In this document: piece by piece, positions 50,554 through 60,793 of the stretch
Position numbering within the stretch: position 1 is the first letter of the stretch
How the letters are laid out: each line of letters opens with the position of its first letter
Origin: an uncultured Pelagibacteraceae bacterium
GTDB taxonomy: Bacteria; Pseudomonadota; Alphaproteobacteria; Pelagibacterales; AG-422-B15
DNA: 64,000 nucleotides
Reading direction: 5' to 3'
NCBI GenBank assembly: GCA_902622985.1
Contig: CACNSH010000005.1
Location: 17,272-81,271, forward strand
Notes under the pieces: model-generated
Database searches by the model: none
What the model saw: the letters and a program-made list of their open reading frames with translations, nothing else
What the model was told of the DNA's origin: nothing
Position numbers and translations under genes: made by a program

Positions 50554-51294
50554 ATGACCCTACCTCGACTTGGTGTAAATATTGATCATGTAGCAACTCT
50601 TAGAAATGCCAGAGGAGAAAACTATCCAAGCCCATTAAGAGCAGCTCTTTTGTGCCAAGAATATGGAGCAGACGGCATTACTACGCATCTTAGAGAAGAT
50701 AGGCGTCATATAAGAGACGATGATATTACTGAAATTATTGAGAACATTACCATTCCATTAAATTTTGAAATGGCACCAACCGATGAAATGGTTGACATAG
50801 CAGTGAATGCAGGACCGAATGCTTGCTGTATTGTTCCAGAAAAAAGAGAAGAAATAACCACTGAAGGCGGAATAGATGTAAGAAGTAATCATAATATTCT
50901 TGTACCAAAAATTGAAAAGATCAAAAAAAATAACATAAGAGTCTCTTTATTTATAGACGCTTCAACGGACCAAATCAAAATGGCTAAAGAGATTGGAGCT
51001 GATATTGTAGAGCTTCATACGGGAGAATTTTGCCGTAAAATAAATTATAAGGAAGATGCTTCATCAGAACTTGAACGAATTAGAGAAGCGGCACATTTTA
51101 GTAATAGCATTGGACTTGAATTACATCTTGGTCATGGAATAACATTCGACTCTGTAGGGGAACTATCTAAGATAAAGGAAGTAAAAGAGTTTAACATTGG
51201 ACATTTTATCATTTCTGAGTCAGTTTTTCTTGGACTAGAAAAATCAATAAGTAAATTTAGAGAACTGATTAAAAAAGGAAGAGATATTCAGTGA
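50554..51294 (+). CDS. pdxJ: Pyridoxine 5'-phosphate synthase
   Basis: Last step of DXP-dependent vitamin B6 synthesis. LGVNIDHVATLRNARG, GADGITTHLREDRRHI, IVELHTGEFC and LHLGHGITFDSV are diagnostic. Length 246 aa. Starts on the base after the pyrE stop; overlaps the acpS GTG by 4 nt. Confidence 0.97.
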   Translation: MTLPRLGVNIDHVATLRNARGENYPSPLRAALLCQEYGADGITTHLREDRRHIRDDDITEIIENITIPLNFEMAPTDEMVDIAVNAGPNACCIVPEKREEITTEGGIDVRSNHNILVPKIEKIKKNNIRVSLFIDASTDQIKMAKEIGADIVELHTGEFCRKINYKEDASSELERIREAAHFSNSIGLELHLGHGITFDSVGELSKIKEVKEFNIGHFIISESVFLGLEKSISKFRELIKKGRDIQ

Positions 51295-51671
51295 TAGGCC
51301 TAGGATCAGATTTAATTGATATACGCAGAATAGAAAATACGCTTTCAAAGTTTGGAGATAGGTTTAAAAAAAGAATTTTTACAGAAAATGAGATAAAAAA
51401 ATGTGAAAAAAGAAAAGAAAGTGCAGCGTGTTATGCCAAAAGGTTTGCGGCCAAGGAAGCTGCGGCAAAGGCTCTTGGTACAGGTTTTAGAAATGGAGTA
51501 TTTTGGAGAGATTTAGAAGTTATCAATCTACCCTCAGGAAAACCTACGATTGCTTTTCACGGAAATTCTCAACTTCAACTCAAAAAAATTGCAAGCGGTA
51601 AGGAGCCAGACATAAGTTTAACAATTACTGATGAGTTTCCTTATGCTCAGGCAATTGTAACAATTAATTAA
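51291..51671 (+). CDS. acpS: Holo-[acyl-carrier-protein] synthase
   Basis: Attaches phosphopantetheine to acyl carrier protein. GLGSDLIDIRRIENTL carries the metal aspartate and CYAKRFAAKEAAAKALGTGF the second acid and CoA site. Length 126 aa. Start GTG at 51291 in GTGA overlap with the pdxJ stop. Confidence 0.96.
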   Translation: MIGLGSDLIDIRRIENTLSKFGDRFKKRIFTENEIKKCEKRKESAACYAKRFAAKEAAAKALGTGFRNGVFWRDLEVINLPSGKPTIAFHGNSQLQLKKIASGKEPDISLTITDEFPYAQAIVTIN

Positions 51672-51675
51672 TTTA

Positions 51676-52410
51676 ATGACTGATAAATTTCTTAGTAAAT
51701 CATGGTTTAAATCAAATTTGTTGACATTGATTTATGCATTGTTAATAGCTTTATTGATCAGAACTTTTTTATTCCAACCATTTTTTATTCCCTCTTCCTC
51801 GATGGAGCCAAACTTACTTATTGGTGATCGGTTATTTGCTTCAAAGTATGATTATGGTTATAGTAAACATTCATTTCCATTTAGTCTTGGGCCAATATCA
51901 GGTCGAGTTTTATCAACAAATCCAGAAAGAGGAGATGTTATAATATTTAAACCGCCTCATACTAATTTAGACTATATTAAAAGATTAGTAGGTATGCCGG
52001 GCGATATTATTAAAGTTGAAAATGGCAAATTAATCATTAATGGTGAAAGCGCTAAATATAAAGAATTAAGAGAGGATACAAAAATTTTAAAAAATGGACG
52101 TGTAGTAAAAGCAAGAGTTCTCATCGAAACTTTACCAAACGGAAAATCATATGAAATTTATAATTATATCGACGGATCCCCTGGCGATAATACTAGAGAA
52201 ATAATTGTTCCTAACGACAATTACTTTTTCCTAGGTGATAATAGAGACAATTCAAATGATAGCCGATTTTGGGGCTCTGTAAATTTTGATAGATTAGTGG
52301 GCAAGGCACAAATTATATTTTTTTCAACTGAAGGTGGTTCAAAATTTTATGAAATTTGGAAGTGGCCTTTTGATATACAATTTAAAAGGTTGCTTAAGCT
52401 AATAAGTTAA
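51676..52410 (+). CDS. lepB: Signal peptidase I
   Basis: Removes signal peptides at the periplasmic face. One N-terminal membrane segment at about residues 14-32, then nucleophile Ser42 in IPSSSMEP and base Lys102 in DYIKRLVGMPGD. C-terminal FFLGDNRDNSNDSRFWG is the family box. Length 244 aa. Overlaps rnc by one base (TAATG). Confidence 0.97.
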   Translation: MTDKFLSKSWFKSNLLTLIYALLIALLIRTFLFQPFFIPSSSMEPNLLIGDRLFASKYDYGYSKHSFPFSLGPISGRVLSTNPERGDVIIFKPPHTNLDYIKRLVGMPGDIIKVENGKLIINGESAKYKELREDTKILKNGRVVKARVLIETLPNGKSYEIYNYIDGSPGDNTREIIVPNDNYFFLGDNRDNSNDSRFWGSVNFDRLVGKAQIIFFSTEGGSKFYEIWKWPFDIQFKRLLKLIS

Positions 52411-53090
52411 TGGCAAAAAATTTATCAATTTTAGAAAAAAAAATTTCCTACAAATTTAAAGACAAAACCCTATTAAAACGGGCAGTCACACATAAGAGTT
52501 TCAAAAAACTAGAAAATAATGAAAATTTAGAATTTCTCGGTGATAGGGTGTTAGGATTAGTAATTTCAGAAAAACTTTTAATAGATAAACCAGGTAAACA
52601 AGAGGGTTCTCTCGACAAAATGCTAAGTAGTCTGGTAGACAGAAATGCCTGCCATGAAATAGCAAAAAAAATATCTCTTGGAGATTTTATTCTTTTAGGA
52701 CAAACTGAAAAATCATCACGCGGTAACAATAAAAAAAGCATTCTATCTGATGCATGTGAAGCATTGTTGGGAGCAATATATTTAGACTCTAGTTTTACTC
52801 AAGTAAGAAAAGTTATATTTGAATTATGGAAAACAAAGTTTGATAATATTGCTGAAGATATTATTGATGCAAAATCAAAGCTACAAGAGTGGACTCTAAA
52901 AAAATATAAAACCCTCCCTAAGTATAAAACAATCAGTAAAACTGGTCCTGACCATAATCCTGAATTTAAAATTCAAGTTGAATTTATGAATTATAAAAAA
53001 GCTATAGGAACTTCTTCTTCAATTAAAGAATCAGAAAAAAATGCCGCACTTGCTTTCATAGAGAAAAATAAGATAAATTCTATTAAATGA
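52410..53090 (+). CDS. rnc: Ribonuclease III
   Basis: Cleaves double-stranded RNA in rRNA and mRNA processing. NENLEFLGDRVLGLVIS is the catalytic box, DACEALLGAIYLD the second metal site, and a dsRBD follows from about residue 155 (SKLQEWTLKKYKTLPKYK). Length 226 aa. Overlaps era by ATGA. lepB-rnc-era is a conserved order. Confidence 0.97.
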   Translation: MAKNLSILEKKISYKFKDKTLLKRAVTHKSFKKLENNENLEFLGDRVLGLVISEKLLIDKPGKQEGSLDKMLSSLVDRNACHEIAKKISLGDFILLGQTEKSSRGNNKKSILSDACEALLGAIYLDSSFTQVRKVIFELWKTKFDNIAEDIIDAKSKLQEWTLKKYKTLPKYKTISKTGPDHNPEFKIQVEFMNYKKAIGTSSSIKESEKNAALAFIEKNKINSIK

Positions 53091-53935
53091 AGAGTGGAAA
53101 CATTGTATTAATTGGACCAACAAATTCTGGAAAGTCATCTCTTGTAAATAAAATAATGGGACAGCGAGTATCACTTGTTTCAAGGAAAAAACAGTCAACT
53201 ACATTTAATCAAAAGGTCTATAAGAAATTCTCTGAAAACGAATTTATTATCCAAGATACTCCAGGCTTTTTTTCGAGTAGAAAAAAAATAAATAATAATA
53301 TCATTTCATCTCCCCTTGCAGAAATTGAGACTTCAGATTTAATTTACGTTGTCGTAGATATTTCGTTAAGAATTAATAATGAATATAAAAAAATTATTAA
53401 CTCTCTAGAAAATAAAATTGAAAAACAACATGTATTTCTAATACTAAATAAAATAGACAAAGTTAAGAAAGATAAAGTACTTAGCGCAATTAAATTTTAT
53501 TCAAAAGAAAAAATATTTAATGAAATATTTCCAATCTCAAGTCTCACAGGTGAAGGAGTTGAAAATCTCATAAAATTTTCAAAGAAATTTACTATTAAAA
53601 CTTCAATAAAAAGCAAGCCTTCTAGTAATATACAGATTAAGAAGAAGCTATTTTACTCAGAAGTAACAAGAGAAAAAATACTTGATAAGATACATAGAGA
53701 GATACCTTATCAGTGTGATGTTGTAACTGAAAAGATTAATAAGGCTGCAAGTCAAATCAAAATATACCAATCGATTGTAGTTAAAAGACAATCACATAAG
53801 AATATACTTGTTGGAAAGAAAGGTTCAATGTTGAAAGAAATTGGTCAAGCCTCAAGAAAAGAAATTGCAAGATTTGAAAACAAAAAGACTCACCTATTTT
53901 TATTTGTAAAGCTGGCTAAAGAAAAGAAAATATGA
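53087..53935 (+). CDS. era: GTPase Era
   Basis: Assembly GTPase that binds the 3' end of 16S rRNA. P-loop GPTNSGKSS at residues 10-18, DTPGF, NKID and SSLTGEG are the GTP motifs. The KH domain ends the protein (NILVGKKGSMLKEIGQASRKEI). The usual PQTTR effector loop reads KQSTTF here. Length 282 aa, slightly short. Overlaps rnc and recO by 4 nt each. Confidence 0.95.
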   Translation: MKSGNIVLIGPTNSGKSSLVNKIMGQRVSLVSRKKQSTTFNQKVYKKFSENEFIIQDTPGFFSSRKKINNNIISSPLAEIETSDLIYVVVDISLRINNEYKKIINSLENKIEKQHVFLILNKIDKVKKDKVLSAIKFYSKEKIFNEIFPISSLTGEGVENLIKFSKKFTIKTSIKSKPSSNIQIKKKLFYSEVTREKILDKIHREIPYQCDVVTEKINKAASQIKIYQSIVVKRQSHKNILVGKKGSMLKEIGQASRKEIARFENKKTHLFLFVKLAKEKKI

Positions 53936-54654
53936 GGTGGTCTGGAACAGGATTTGTATTAGGATTTAAAAAATATAATGAGTCATCCTATATTTTAGAT
54001 GCGTTTACAGAAGACCATGGAAGGCATAAGGGATTAATTAGAGGAATACATTCAAAAAATTTACGTGCAGTAATAGAGCCAGGAAATGAAGTAATGTTAA
54101 ATTGGTCTGGACGTTTAGAAAGTCACTTGGGTAATTATACTGTTGAACCTATTAAATTGTGGTCATCTTATATACTGAATCGTAAAGTAAATTTGCATGG
54201 CATAAATTCTATTTGTTCAATAATTATATCTACTATGGCAGAAAAACAGCAAAATGCGTTTATGTATGAAAAGTCACTAAGTCTAATAAAAGATATATGT
54301 AAAAATAAAGAAGATTGGATCAAAAGTTATATTTTTTGGGAAATTGATTTACTGTCAGATATCGGTTACGGCCTAGATTTAACTGAATGCGCAGTAACAT
54401 CTGAGAAAGAAAATTTAAAGTTTGTTTCGCCAAGTAGTGGAAGGGCTGTAACCATAGAAGGAGCAGGATCTTATAAAGATAAACTATTTAAACTACCGAA
54501 CTTTTTAATCAACAGATCATCTGAATATAATAAAGCGGATTTAGAGAACGCACTTAGTCTTACAGAGCATTTTTTTCGTAAGAGATTTTATGAGCCAAAT
54601 AATCTTAATTTCCCAAAAAGCAGGAATCATCTAAAAATTTCAATTATAAAATGA
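53932..54654 (+). CDS. recO: DNA repair protein RecO
   Basis: Helps RecR load RecA on single-stranded DNA gaps. [38 protein letters not shown] is the OB-fold start; [19 protein letters not shown] is the helical core. Length 240 aa. Overlaps era and parC by 4 nt. Confidence 0.93.
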   Translation: MRWSGTGFVLGFKKYNESSYILDAFTEDHGRHKGLIRGIHSKNLRAVIEPGNEVMLNWSGRLESHLGNYTVEPIKLWSSYILNRKVNLHGINSICSIIISTMAEKQQNAFMYEKSLSLIKDICKNKEDWIKSYIFWEIDLLSDIGYGLDLTECAVTSEKENLKFVSPSSGRAVTIEGAGSYKDKLFKLPNFLINRSSEYNKADLENALSLTEHFFRKRFYEPNNLNFPKSRNHLKISIIK

Positions 54655-56855
54655 AAATCAAAAATATTAACTTCACTGACGCTTTAGAAGAAAAGTATCT
54701 AGCATACGCACTTTCAACAATTACTCATCGAGCGCTACCAGATATTCGTGATGGGCTAAAGCCGGTTCATAGAAGGCTATTGTTTGCAATGTTTCAATTA
54801 AGGTTAAACTCAAGTTCTGGTTTTAAGAAATCAGCAAGAATAGTTGGCGATGTAATTGGTAAATTTCACCCACACGGAGATCAGTCTGTTTATGAAGCAC
54901 TCGTGAGATTAGCTCAGAATTTTTCAACAAGGTATCCGTTAGTTGATGGCCAAGGAAATTTTGGCAACATTGATGGAGATAATGCAGCTGCAATGAGATA
55001 TACAGAGGCAAGATTGACTGCGTTAGCAGAGCTAATGCTAAAAGATATATCAGAGGATACCATTGATTATATTAATACATATGATGGCATCGATCACGAG
55101 CCAATAGTTCTTCCATCAGCGTTTCCAAACTTGCTAGCTAATGGAAGTTCAGGAATTGCAGTTGGAATGGCAACAAATATTCCTCCCCATAACATCAATG
55201 AATTGTTCAAGGCTTTATCAAAATTATTAAAAAATCCAAATTATACTAACTCACAATTACTAAAGCTTATTCCAGGACCAGATTTTCCAACAGGAGGAGA
55301 AATCATTGATAGTGATGATGCATTGAAAGATGCCTATGTCAAAGGAAAGGGAACAATAAGGCTTCGGGCAAGATGGAAAAAAGAAGACCTTGGAAGAGGT
55401 CAATATCAAATTATCGTCTATGAAATTCCCTATCAAGTAAATAAAGCCAGAATTATAGAGAAAATATCCGATCTTATTGATAATAAGAAAGCAAATTACC
55501 TAGAGGCAATTCAAGATGAGTCTGCAGAAGACATCAGAATAGTTCTCATTCCAAAAAATAGAAGTTTTAAAGCTGAAGTAATTTTTGAGGACTTATGTAA
55601 GAATTCAGATTTAGAAATTAGATACGCCATCAATTTTAATGCAATCAATCACAAACTCGAGCCAAAATTATTTTCACTTAAAGAGAGCTTAAAATCATTT
55701 ATTGACCATCGGTTCAATGTTTTAAAAAGAAGAACAAAGTATCGATTAATTCAAACTGAGAATAGGCTTGAAATACTTAAAGGTTTTTTAATAGTTTATA
55801 AAAATTTAAATAAAGTAATTAAAATTATTAGAACAGAAGCAGATCCTGAGAAAAAGTTGATTAGCGTATTTAGAATAAATAAGAGACAAGCCGAAGCAAT
55901 ATTGGCAATGAGGCTAAGGCAATTAAAAAAATTAGAAGAAAAAGAAATTAAAAAAGAAAATGCAGATTTGAATACATACAAGAAAGAATTAAATAAATTA
56001 CTTAAATCAAAAAAAGAGCAAATAAAGGAATTAAATTTAGAATTCACAAAAAGTTTAGAAATCTTTTCAAAAGATGAAAATGCTACAAATAGAAAAACTG
56101 TTGTTAATACAGAATATAGAGAAATTGACTACTCGACTGAAGAATTTGAAAGTAAAGATCCTGTAACAGTGATACTCTCAAAAAATGGATGGATAAAAAC
56201 CATAAAAGGACATCAGGATGATTATACAAACGTGAAGTATAAAGAAGGAGATGCCGAGAAATTTATTATAAAATTAAAAAATAATAGTAAACTTCTTCTT
56301 TTTTCTACTTTAGGTAAATTTTATACAATTAATTGTAACAAAATATCTGCAGGAAGAGGTTTTGGCGACCCTGTCAGTCTATTGATAGATAAAAATGATA
56401 ATGAAGAAATTTTATTTGCAACTACTTATGAGCAAGAGAAGGAATATCTAATTACCAGTAGTGCAGGCAGGGGATTTTTCGTAAATACCTCAGATTTAAT
56501 GGCGTCTACTAAATCGGGGAAAAGGGTTATGAATTTAAAAGGTAATGAAAAAGCCATTTCCTGTTTTCAAAAAAAAGGAGACTTAATAGCTGTTTTTAGT
56601 GGTGAAAAGAAAGCGGTAAAACTTCTAATTTTTGATCATTCAGAAATACCTTTAATGCAAAAAGGAAGAGGGGTGACATTACAGAAATTCAAAAGTGGAA
56701 AAATCCTGAGCGGTATTTGCTTTGACTCTAAGAAAGGTATTTTAAATGAGAAAAATAATAAAACTCTTTTGGCGGCCAATGAAATAAAAAAATGGCTGGG
56801 TAAAAGAGCTCAAGCTGGTAAAATTGAACCTAAAAGTTTACATTCCAAAATTTAA
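54651..56855 (+). CDS. parC: DNA topoisomerase IV subunit A
   Basis: Breakage-reunion subunit that decatenates daughter chromosomes. [21 protein letters not shown], the quinolone region [36 protein letters not shown] and catalytic Tyr117 in [10 protein letters not shown]. In place of the usual Ser and Glu drug-contact pair the region reads [10 protein letters not shown], so Asp and Glu occur. A beta-pinwheel C-terminal domain runs from about residue 495. Length 734 aa. ParC is preferred over GyrA because of length and position after recO. Confidence 0.93.
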   Translation: MKIKNINFTDALEEKYLAYALSTITHRALPDIRDGLKPVHRRLLFAMFQLRLNSSSGFKKSARIVGDVIGKFHPHGDQSVYEALVRLAQNFSTRYPLVDGQGNFGNIDGDNAAAMRYTEARLTALAELMLKDISEDTIDYINTYDGIDHEPIVLPSAFPNLLANGSSGIAVGMATNIPPHNINELFKALSKLLKNPNYTNSQLLKLIPGPDFPTGGEIIDSDDALKDAYVKGKGTIRLRARWKKEDLGRGQYQIIVYEIPYQVNKARIIEKISDLIDNKKANYLEAIQDESAEDIRIVLIPKNRSFKAEVIFEDLCKNSDLEIRYAINFNAINHKLEPKLFSLKESLKSFIDHRFNVLKRRTKYRLIQTENRLEILKGFLIVYKNLNKVIKIIRTEADPEKKLISVFRINKRQAEAILAMRLRQLKKLEEKEIKKENADLNTYKKELNKLLKSKKEQIKELNLEFTKSLEIFSKDENATNRKTVVNTEYREIDYSTEEFESKDPVTVILSKNGWIKTIKGHQDDYTNVKYKEGDAEKFIIKLKNNSKLLLFSTLGKFYTINCNKISAGRGFGDPVSLLIDKNDNEEILFATTYEQEKEYLITSSAGRGFFVNTSDLMASTKSGKRVMNLKGNEKAISCFQKKGDLIAVFSGEKKAVKLLIFDHSEIPLMQKGRGVTLQKFKSGKILSGICFDSKKGILNEKNNKTLLAANEIKKWLGKRAQAGKIEPKSLHSKI

Positions 56856-56873
56856 TATCTATCTTAGTTTTAT

Positions 56874-58163
56874 ATGGAAAACTATCCAGACAGCTACTAT
56901 GCACAAAATATAGAGACCCTAAAGAAACCTTATGATCAACTAATTGATAATCATGAGTGTGACATCTGTGTAGTCGGCGGAGGCTTTTCAGGACTATCAA
57001 CTGCTATTGAGGCTGCAAAAAAAGGACTAAAGGTAATTGTAATTGAGCAAAATTTGTTTGGATGGGGCGCTTCGGGCAGAAATGGAGGCCAAATCTGGAA
57101 TGACGTATCATGGGGTATAGACGTAATTGAGAAGAAATATGGAATTAAACTTGCAAGGCAAATCTGGGATATATCTCAAGCTTCTGTAGACTTGATTGAT
57201 GACAGAATAAGGGAATTTGGCATTGAATGTGATAAAAAAAATGGCGGAATTAGTGCCGCTACTAGCGCAGCCAAACTTAGAGAGTATGAAGAAAATAGAG
57301 AGTATAAAATAAAAACATACAACTATGATAATTTAGAACTCCTTGACAAAAATAGTGTCGATAAAGAAATTGGTTCATCACTTTACTACGGGGGTGTCCT
57401 TGATAAAGGGGCGGGGCATTTACATCCAATTAAATATGCATTGGGTTTGGTAAAAGCGGCAGAAAAATTAAATGTAAAACTCTATGAAAGATCTGTGGTT
57501 ACTAAGATTAATCAAACAAGTCATGCAGTTGAGGTTCTTACAGATAGAGGGATGGTAAAAGCAAAAAAAATAGCAGTATGTTGCAACGCTTATATAAAAG
57601 GTCTGAATTTAGGTATTGAAAATAGAATAATGCCATGTGCTACTTATATTGTCTGTACTGAGCCATTAAGTCAAAATTTACAGAGAGAAATACTGCCAAA
57701 CGATTATTGCGTTAGTGATACAAATTTTGATTTAAATTATTATAGATTATCTGACAGCAAGAGAATGATATTTGGTGGTGCAGTAGGCTATTCACTAAAG
57801 ATTGTAGAGGGATTAAAAAAAAGAACCAAGAGGCAATTAAATAAAGTGTATCCAAATTTAAGTGAATTAAAAATTGACTATATATGGGGTGGATTAATAG
57901 CGTTAACAATGAATAGAGTGCCTGACATTGGGATGGTGAATGATAAAATTTATTATGCTCAAGGCTTCTCAGGACATGGAGTTGCATTAACTGGAATTGC
58001 TGGAAAGATTTTAGCAGAAAATATGGTAAGTGAAAAAACAAAGGAGCTCGAGGCATTTGAAAAGATTAAACACAAAAATTTTCCTGGAGGAAGATTATTT
58101 AGGATGCCTTTGCTTGTAACCATAAGCTCTATGCAAAGAATGATGGATATTTTCAATGTATAA
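56874..58163 (+). CDS. FAD-dependent amine oxidase, DAO family (PuuB-like)
   Basis: D-amino-acid-oxidase-fold flavoenzyme resembling gamma-glutamylputrescine oxidase. The N-terminal tail SYYAQNIETLKKPYDQLIDNHECDICVVGGGFSGLSTAIEA holds the dinucleotide-binding GGGFSG at about residues 36-41. FGWGASGRNGGQIWNDV is the isoalloxazine loop and YAQGFSGHGVALTGIAGKILAENM the C-terminal FAD site. Length 429 aa. The 3' end overlaps the next gene by 8 nt. The substrate may be a polyamine or an N-methyl amino acid; the exact one cannot be set from sequence. Confidence 0.85.
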   Translation: MENYPDSYYAQNIETLKKPYDQLIDNHECDICVVGGGFSGLSTAIEAAKKGLKVIVIEQNLFGWGASGRNGGQIWNDVSWGIDVIEKKYGIKLARQIWDISQASVDLIDDRIREFGIECDKKNGGISAATSAAKLREYEENREYKIKTYNYDNLELLDKNSVDKEIGSSLYYGGVLDKGAGHLHPIKYALGLVKAAEKLNVKLYERSVVTKINQTSHAVEVLTDRGMVKAKKIAVCCNAYIKGLNLGIENRIMPCATYIVCTEPLSQNLQREILPNDYCVSDTNFDLNYYRLSDSKRMIFGGAVGYSLKIVEGLKKRTKRQLNKVYPNLSELKIDYIWGGLIALTMNRVPDIGMVNDKIYYAQGFSGHGVALTGIAGKILAENMVSEKTKELEAFEKIKHKNFPGGRLFRMPLLVTISSMQRMMDIFNV

Positions 58164-59019
58164 CATTCTTTTTATAGGGATTGGGAAAATGGGTTCTCCA
58201 ATGGCTGGCTACCTTTCAAAAAAACATGATGTTTCTATTTATAATCGTACAAAAAGTAAATGTGATAACTGGATCAGAAATTATAAAGGGAAAGTTATTG
58301 ATAAATTATCAGAAACTAATCAAAAATATGATTTTATTATTTCATGTGTAGGCAACGATGAAGATTTAAAAGAAATAACCTCAATAGAGAAAGGGTGCCT
58401 AAACTCTCTTAAAGAAAAGTCAATATTCATTGATCATTCAACTGTATCACCAAGAATTGTAAGAGAAGTAGAAAAAAACTTAGAGAATTTAGGTGTTAGT
58501 TTCCTTGATGCCCCAGTATCAGGTGGACAAGCGGGAGCGGAAAAAGGCCAATTAAGTATAATGATTGGTGGTTCAGAGAAGGCATATGAAAGAAGTATTG
58601 AAATATTAGGATCATATGGAAAAAAAATAAAATATATGGGTACTTCAGGATCTGGTCAGCTAACGAAAATAATTAATCAAATTTGTATTGCAGGACTAGT
58701 TCAAAGCTTATCAGAGTCTATTTATTTTATGAAGCAGACCGATCTAAACCCTGATGATGTATTGGAAGTAATTTCATCAGGCGCAGCACAATCATGGCAA
58801 ATGGATAATCGTTTTAAATCAATGGTAGCGGGAGAATTTGACTTTGGTTTTGCAGTTGATTTAATGAGAAAAGATCTTTCAATTGCATTTGCAGAAGCAG
58901 ATACACATGGCATTAATTTAGAGGTGACTAAAATTGTCGATAAATTTTACAACGATATTCAAGATTTAGGCGGAAATAAACTTGATACATCAAGTTTAAT
59001 AAAACGTTTAATCAATTAG
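58156..59019 (+). CDS. NAD(P)-dependent beta-hydroxyacid dehydrogenase (3-hydroxyisobutyrate dehydrogenase family)
   Basis: Rossmann enzyme that oxidises or reduces beta-hydroxyacids such as 3-hydroxyisobutyrate or tartronate semialdehyde. FIGIGKMGSPMAGYL is the nucleotide motif, DAPVSGGQAGAEKGQLSIMIGG the substrate motif, and the catalytic lysine is in GQLTKIINQ, where the usual second Asn is Gln. Length 287 aa. Translated in overlap with the amine oxidase, so a shared pathway is likely. The stop overlaps hemB by 12 nt. Confidence 0.85.
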   Translation: MYNILFIGIGKMGSPMAGYLSKKHDVSIYNRTKSKCDNWIRNYKGKVIDKLSETNQKYDFIISCVGNDEDLKEITSIEKGCLNSLKEKSIFIDHSTVSPRIVREVEKNLENLGVSFLDAPVSGGQAGAEKGQLSIMIGGSEKAYERSIEILGSYGKKIKYMGTSGSGQLTKIINQICIAGLVQSLSESIYFMKQTDLNPDDVLEVISSGAAQSWQMDNRFKSMVAGEFDFGFAVDLMRKDLSIAFAEADTHGINLEVTKIVDKFYNDIQDLGGNKLDTSSLIKRLIN

Positions 59020-60015
59020 TTTTAAAAATTTTGAAACTTCAGGCGCATAATACGTAATTATTGCATCTGCTCCTGCTCTCTTGAATGAATACAATTGTTC
59101 TATAACCATAGTTTCTTCGTTAATTATACCTTGTTGTGATCCGAATTTAATGAGTGAGTACTCACCAGAAACTTGGTAGGCAAATGTAGGATAATTAAGT
59201 TCATTCTTAATTCTGTATATGATGTCCAAATAGCTAATTCCAGGCTTTACCATTATCATATCGGCCCCTTCAGCTATGTCCATTGATGCCTCCCTGATTG
59301 CTTCATCAGAATTCAATATATTCATCTGGTAAGTTTTTTTATCTGTCTTTAAATTCTTGGATGAGCCAACAGCATCTCTAAATGGCGCATACATGCTTGA
59401 TGAATATTTTGCTGCATAAGACAAAATGAGAGTATCCACAAATTTATTTTTTTCTAACTCGTCTCTAATCATGCCAATCCTACCATCCATCATATCTGAA
59501 GGGGCAATTATATCTGCACCATGTTCAGCAAGCAGGATAGATTGTTTAACTAAAACACCATTAGTTTCGTCGTTTAAAATCTTACCTTCATCGCTTAATA
59601 ATCCATCATGGCCATGATCTGTATATGGATCTAATGCAACATCGCACATAATACCAAAGTTAGAATTATGACTTTTAAGCTTTTCAAGAGACCTGCAAAC
59701 TAAATTATCTGGATTTAGTGCTTCATCTCCATATTTTGTTTTTAGCTCCTGAGGCGTGAAGGGAAATACAGCTATAAGATTTATTTTATGCTCACTAGCA
59801 ATATCATAGACCTCATTTAAATTGTCTATCGAATACCGATAAACATTAGGCATTGATTGAACTTCATCTTTGATATTGTTTCCTTCACATACAAAAACTG
59901 GCCATACTAAATCGTTTGAACTAAGCATACTTTCTTGAGTAAGGTTTCTAATCCATTTAGCTTGACGAGTTCGTCGCAACCTATTTTTTGGATATTTAAG
60001 TCCTGATACACTCAT
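59008..60015 (-). CDS. hemB: Porphobilinogen synthase, non-zinc metal type
   Basis: Condenses two 5-aminolevulinate molecules to porphobilinogen for heme. RRTRQAKWIRNLTQES, YAPFRDAVGSS and the Schiff-base lysine in MIMVKPGISYLD are conserved. The metal site reads GIMCDVALDPYTDHGHDG, with aspartates where zinc enzymes have three cysteines, so it is of the magnesium-using type common in alphaproteobacteria. Length 335 aa. Overlaps the DUF1295 gene by ATGA. Confidence 0.96.
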   Translation of the reverse strand: MSVSGLKYPKNRLRRTRQAKWIRNLTQESMLSSNDLVWPVFVCEGNNIKDEVQSMPNVYRYSIDNLNEVYDIASEHKINLIAVFPFTPQELKTKYGDEALNPDNLVCRSLEKLKSHNSNFGIMCDVALDPYTDHGHDGLLSDEGKILNDETNGVLVKQSILLAEHGADIIAPSDMMDGRIGMIRDELEKNKFVDTLILSYAAKYSSSMYAPFRDAVGSSKNLKTDKKTYQMNILNSDEAIREASMDIAEGADMIMVKPGISYLDIIYRIKNELNYPTFAYQVSGEYSLIKFGSQQGIINEETMVIEQLYSFKRAGADAIITYYAPEVSKFLKLID

Positions 60016-60779
60016 TTAGATTTTTTCTTTGGCAATATTATAAAAGAGCTAGTAGAGTTTATATACTCAGTATAACCATCCTTCTTTTTTGATAATCTAT
60101 TTTCTAACATAGTCACACCAGAAACCCTAAGTAATAAGTAAGTCATTATTATTGGAGCAATAAAAATTAATAAATTGTTGGACAATGCAAAACAGTAAAT
60201 TGTAATACCCCACCAAAATAGACTATCTCCGAAATAATTAGGGTGTCTTGAATAATACCAAAGCCCTTTATCCATTACTTTATTAATATTATTTTGATCT
60301 AATTTAAATTTGGATAATTGTATATCAGCTATTGTTTCAATAAGAATTCCTGAAAGTGCTATCAATATACCTACCCAATGGACAAAACTTAGATCAATAC
60401 TAGTGTCTAAAATGCTGATCAGGGGCAATGATACAATTGGAATTAAAATTATTTGGATTAAGTAAGCTGTTAAATAAAGACCAATATCTCCTCTAGCTTC
60501 TCTAATTTTAACATATCTAATATCCTCAGTCTTATTAACATTTCTAATTAAAAGATAGATACCAAGTCTAAAGCCCCATATTGTTATTAGAAATAAGCAT
60601 ATTATTTCAGTAACAGAAAATGAATTATTTATTACCAGAGCTAACAGAAATGAAAAAAAGAAACTAGGACCCCAGTAAATATCAATAAAATCTGCTCTTC
60701 TAGTTTTAAGGGATGATATCCATAAAATAGTGATGACGATAAAATTGAAGCCTAATATAGTTATAAAATTAAGTAACAT
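60012..60779 (-). CDS. DUF1295 membrane protein
   Basis: Polytopic inner-membrane protein of the DUF1295 / steroid 5-alpha-reductase-like superfamily. About six to seven hydrophobic segments are seen. The family motif GLWYYSRHPNYFGDSLFWWG is at about residues 168-187, and LLRVSGVTMLENRLSKKKDGYTEYINSTSSFI closes it. The fold suggests a reductase or methyltransferase using NADPH or SAM, but no activity is known. Length 255 aa. Upstream of hemB; 14 nt from the divergent GDPD start. Confidence 0.88.
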   Translation of the reverse strand: MLLNFITILGFNFIVITILWISSLKTRRADFIDIYWGPSFFFSFLLALVINNSFSVTEIICLFLITIWGFRLGIYLLIRNVNKTEDIRYVKIREARGDIGLYLTAYLIQIILIPIVSLPLISILDTSIDLSFVHWVGILIALSGILIETIADIQLSKFKLDQNNINKVMDKGLWYYSRHPNYFGDSLFWWGITIYCFALSNNLLIFIAPIIMTYLLLRVSGVTMLENRLSKKKDGYTEYINSTSSFIILPKKKSK

Positions 60780-60793
60780 AATTCAGTATATAT

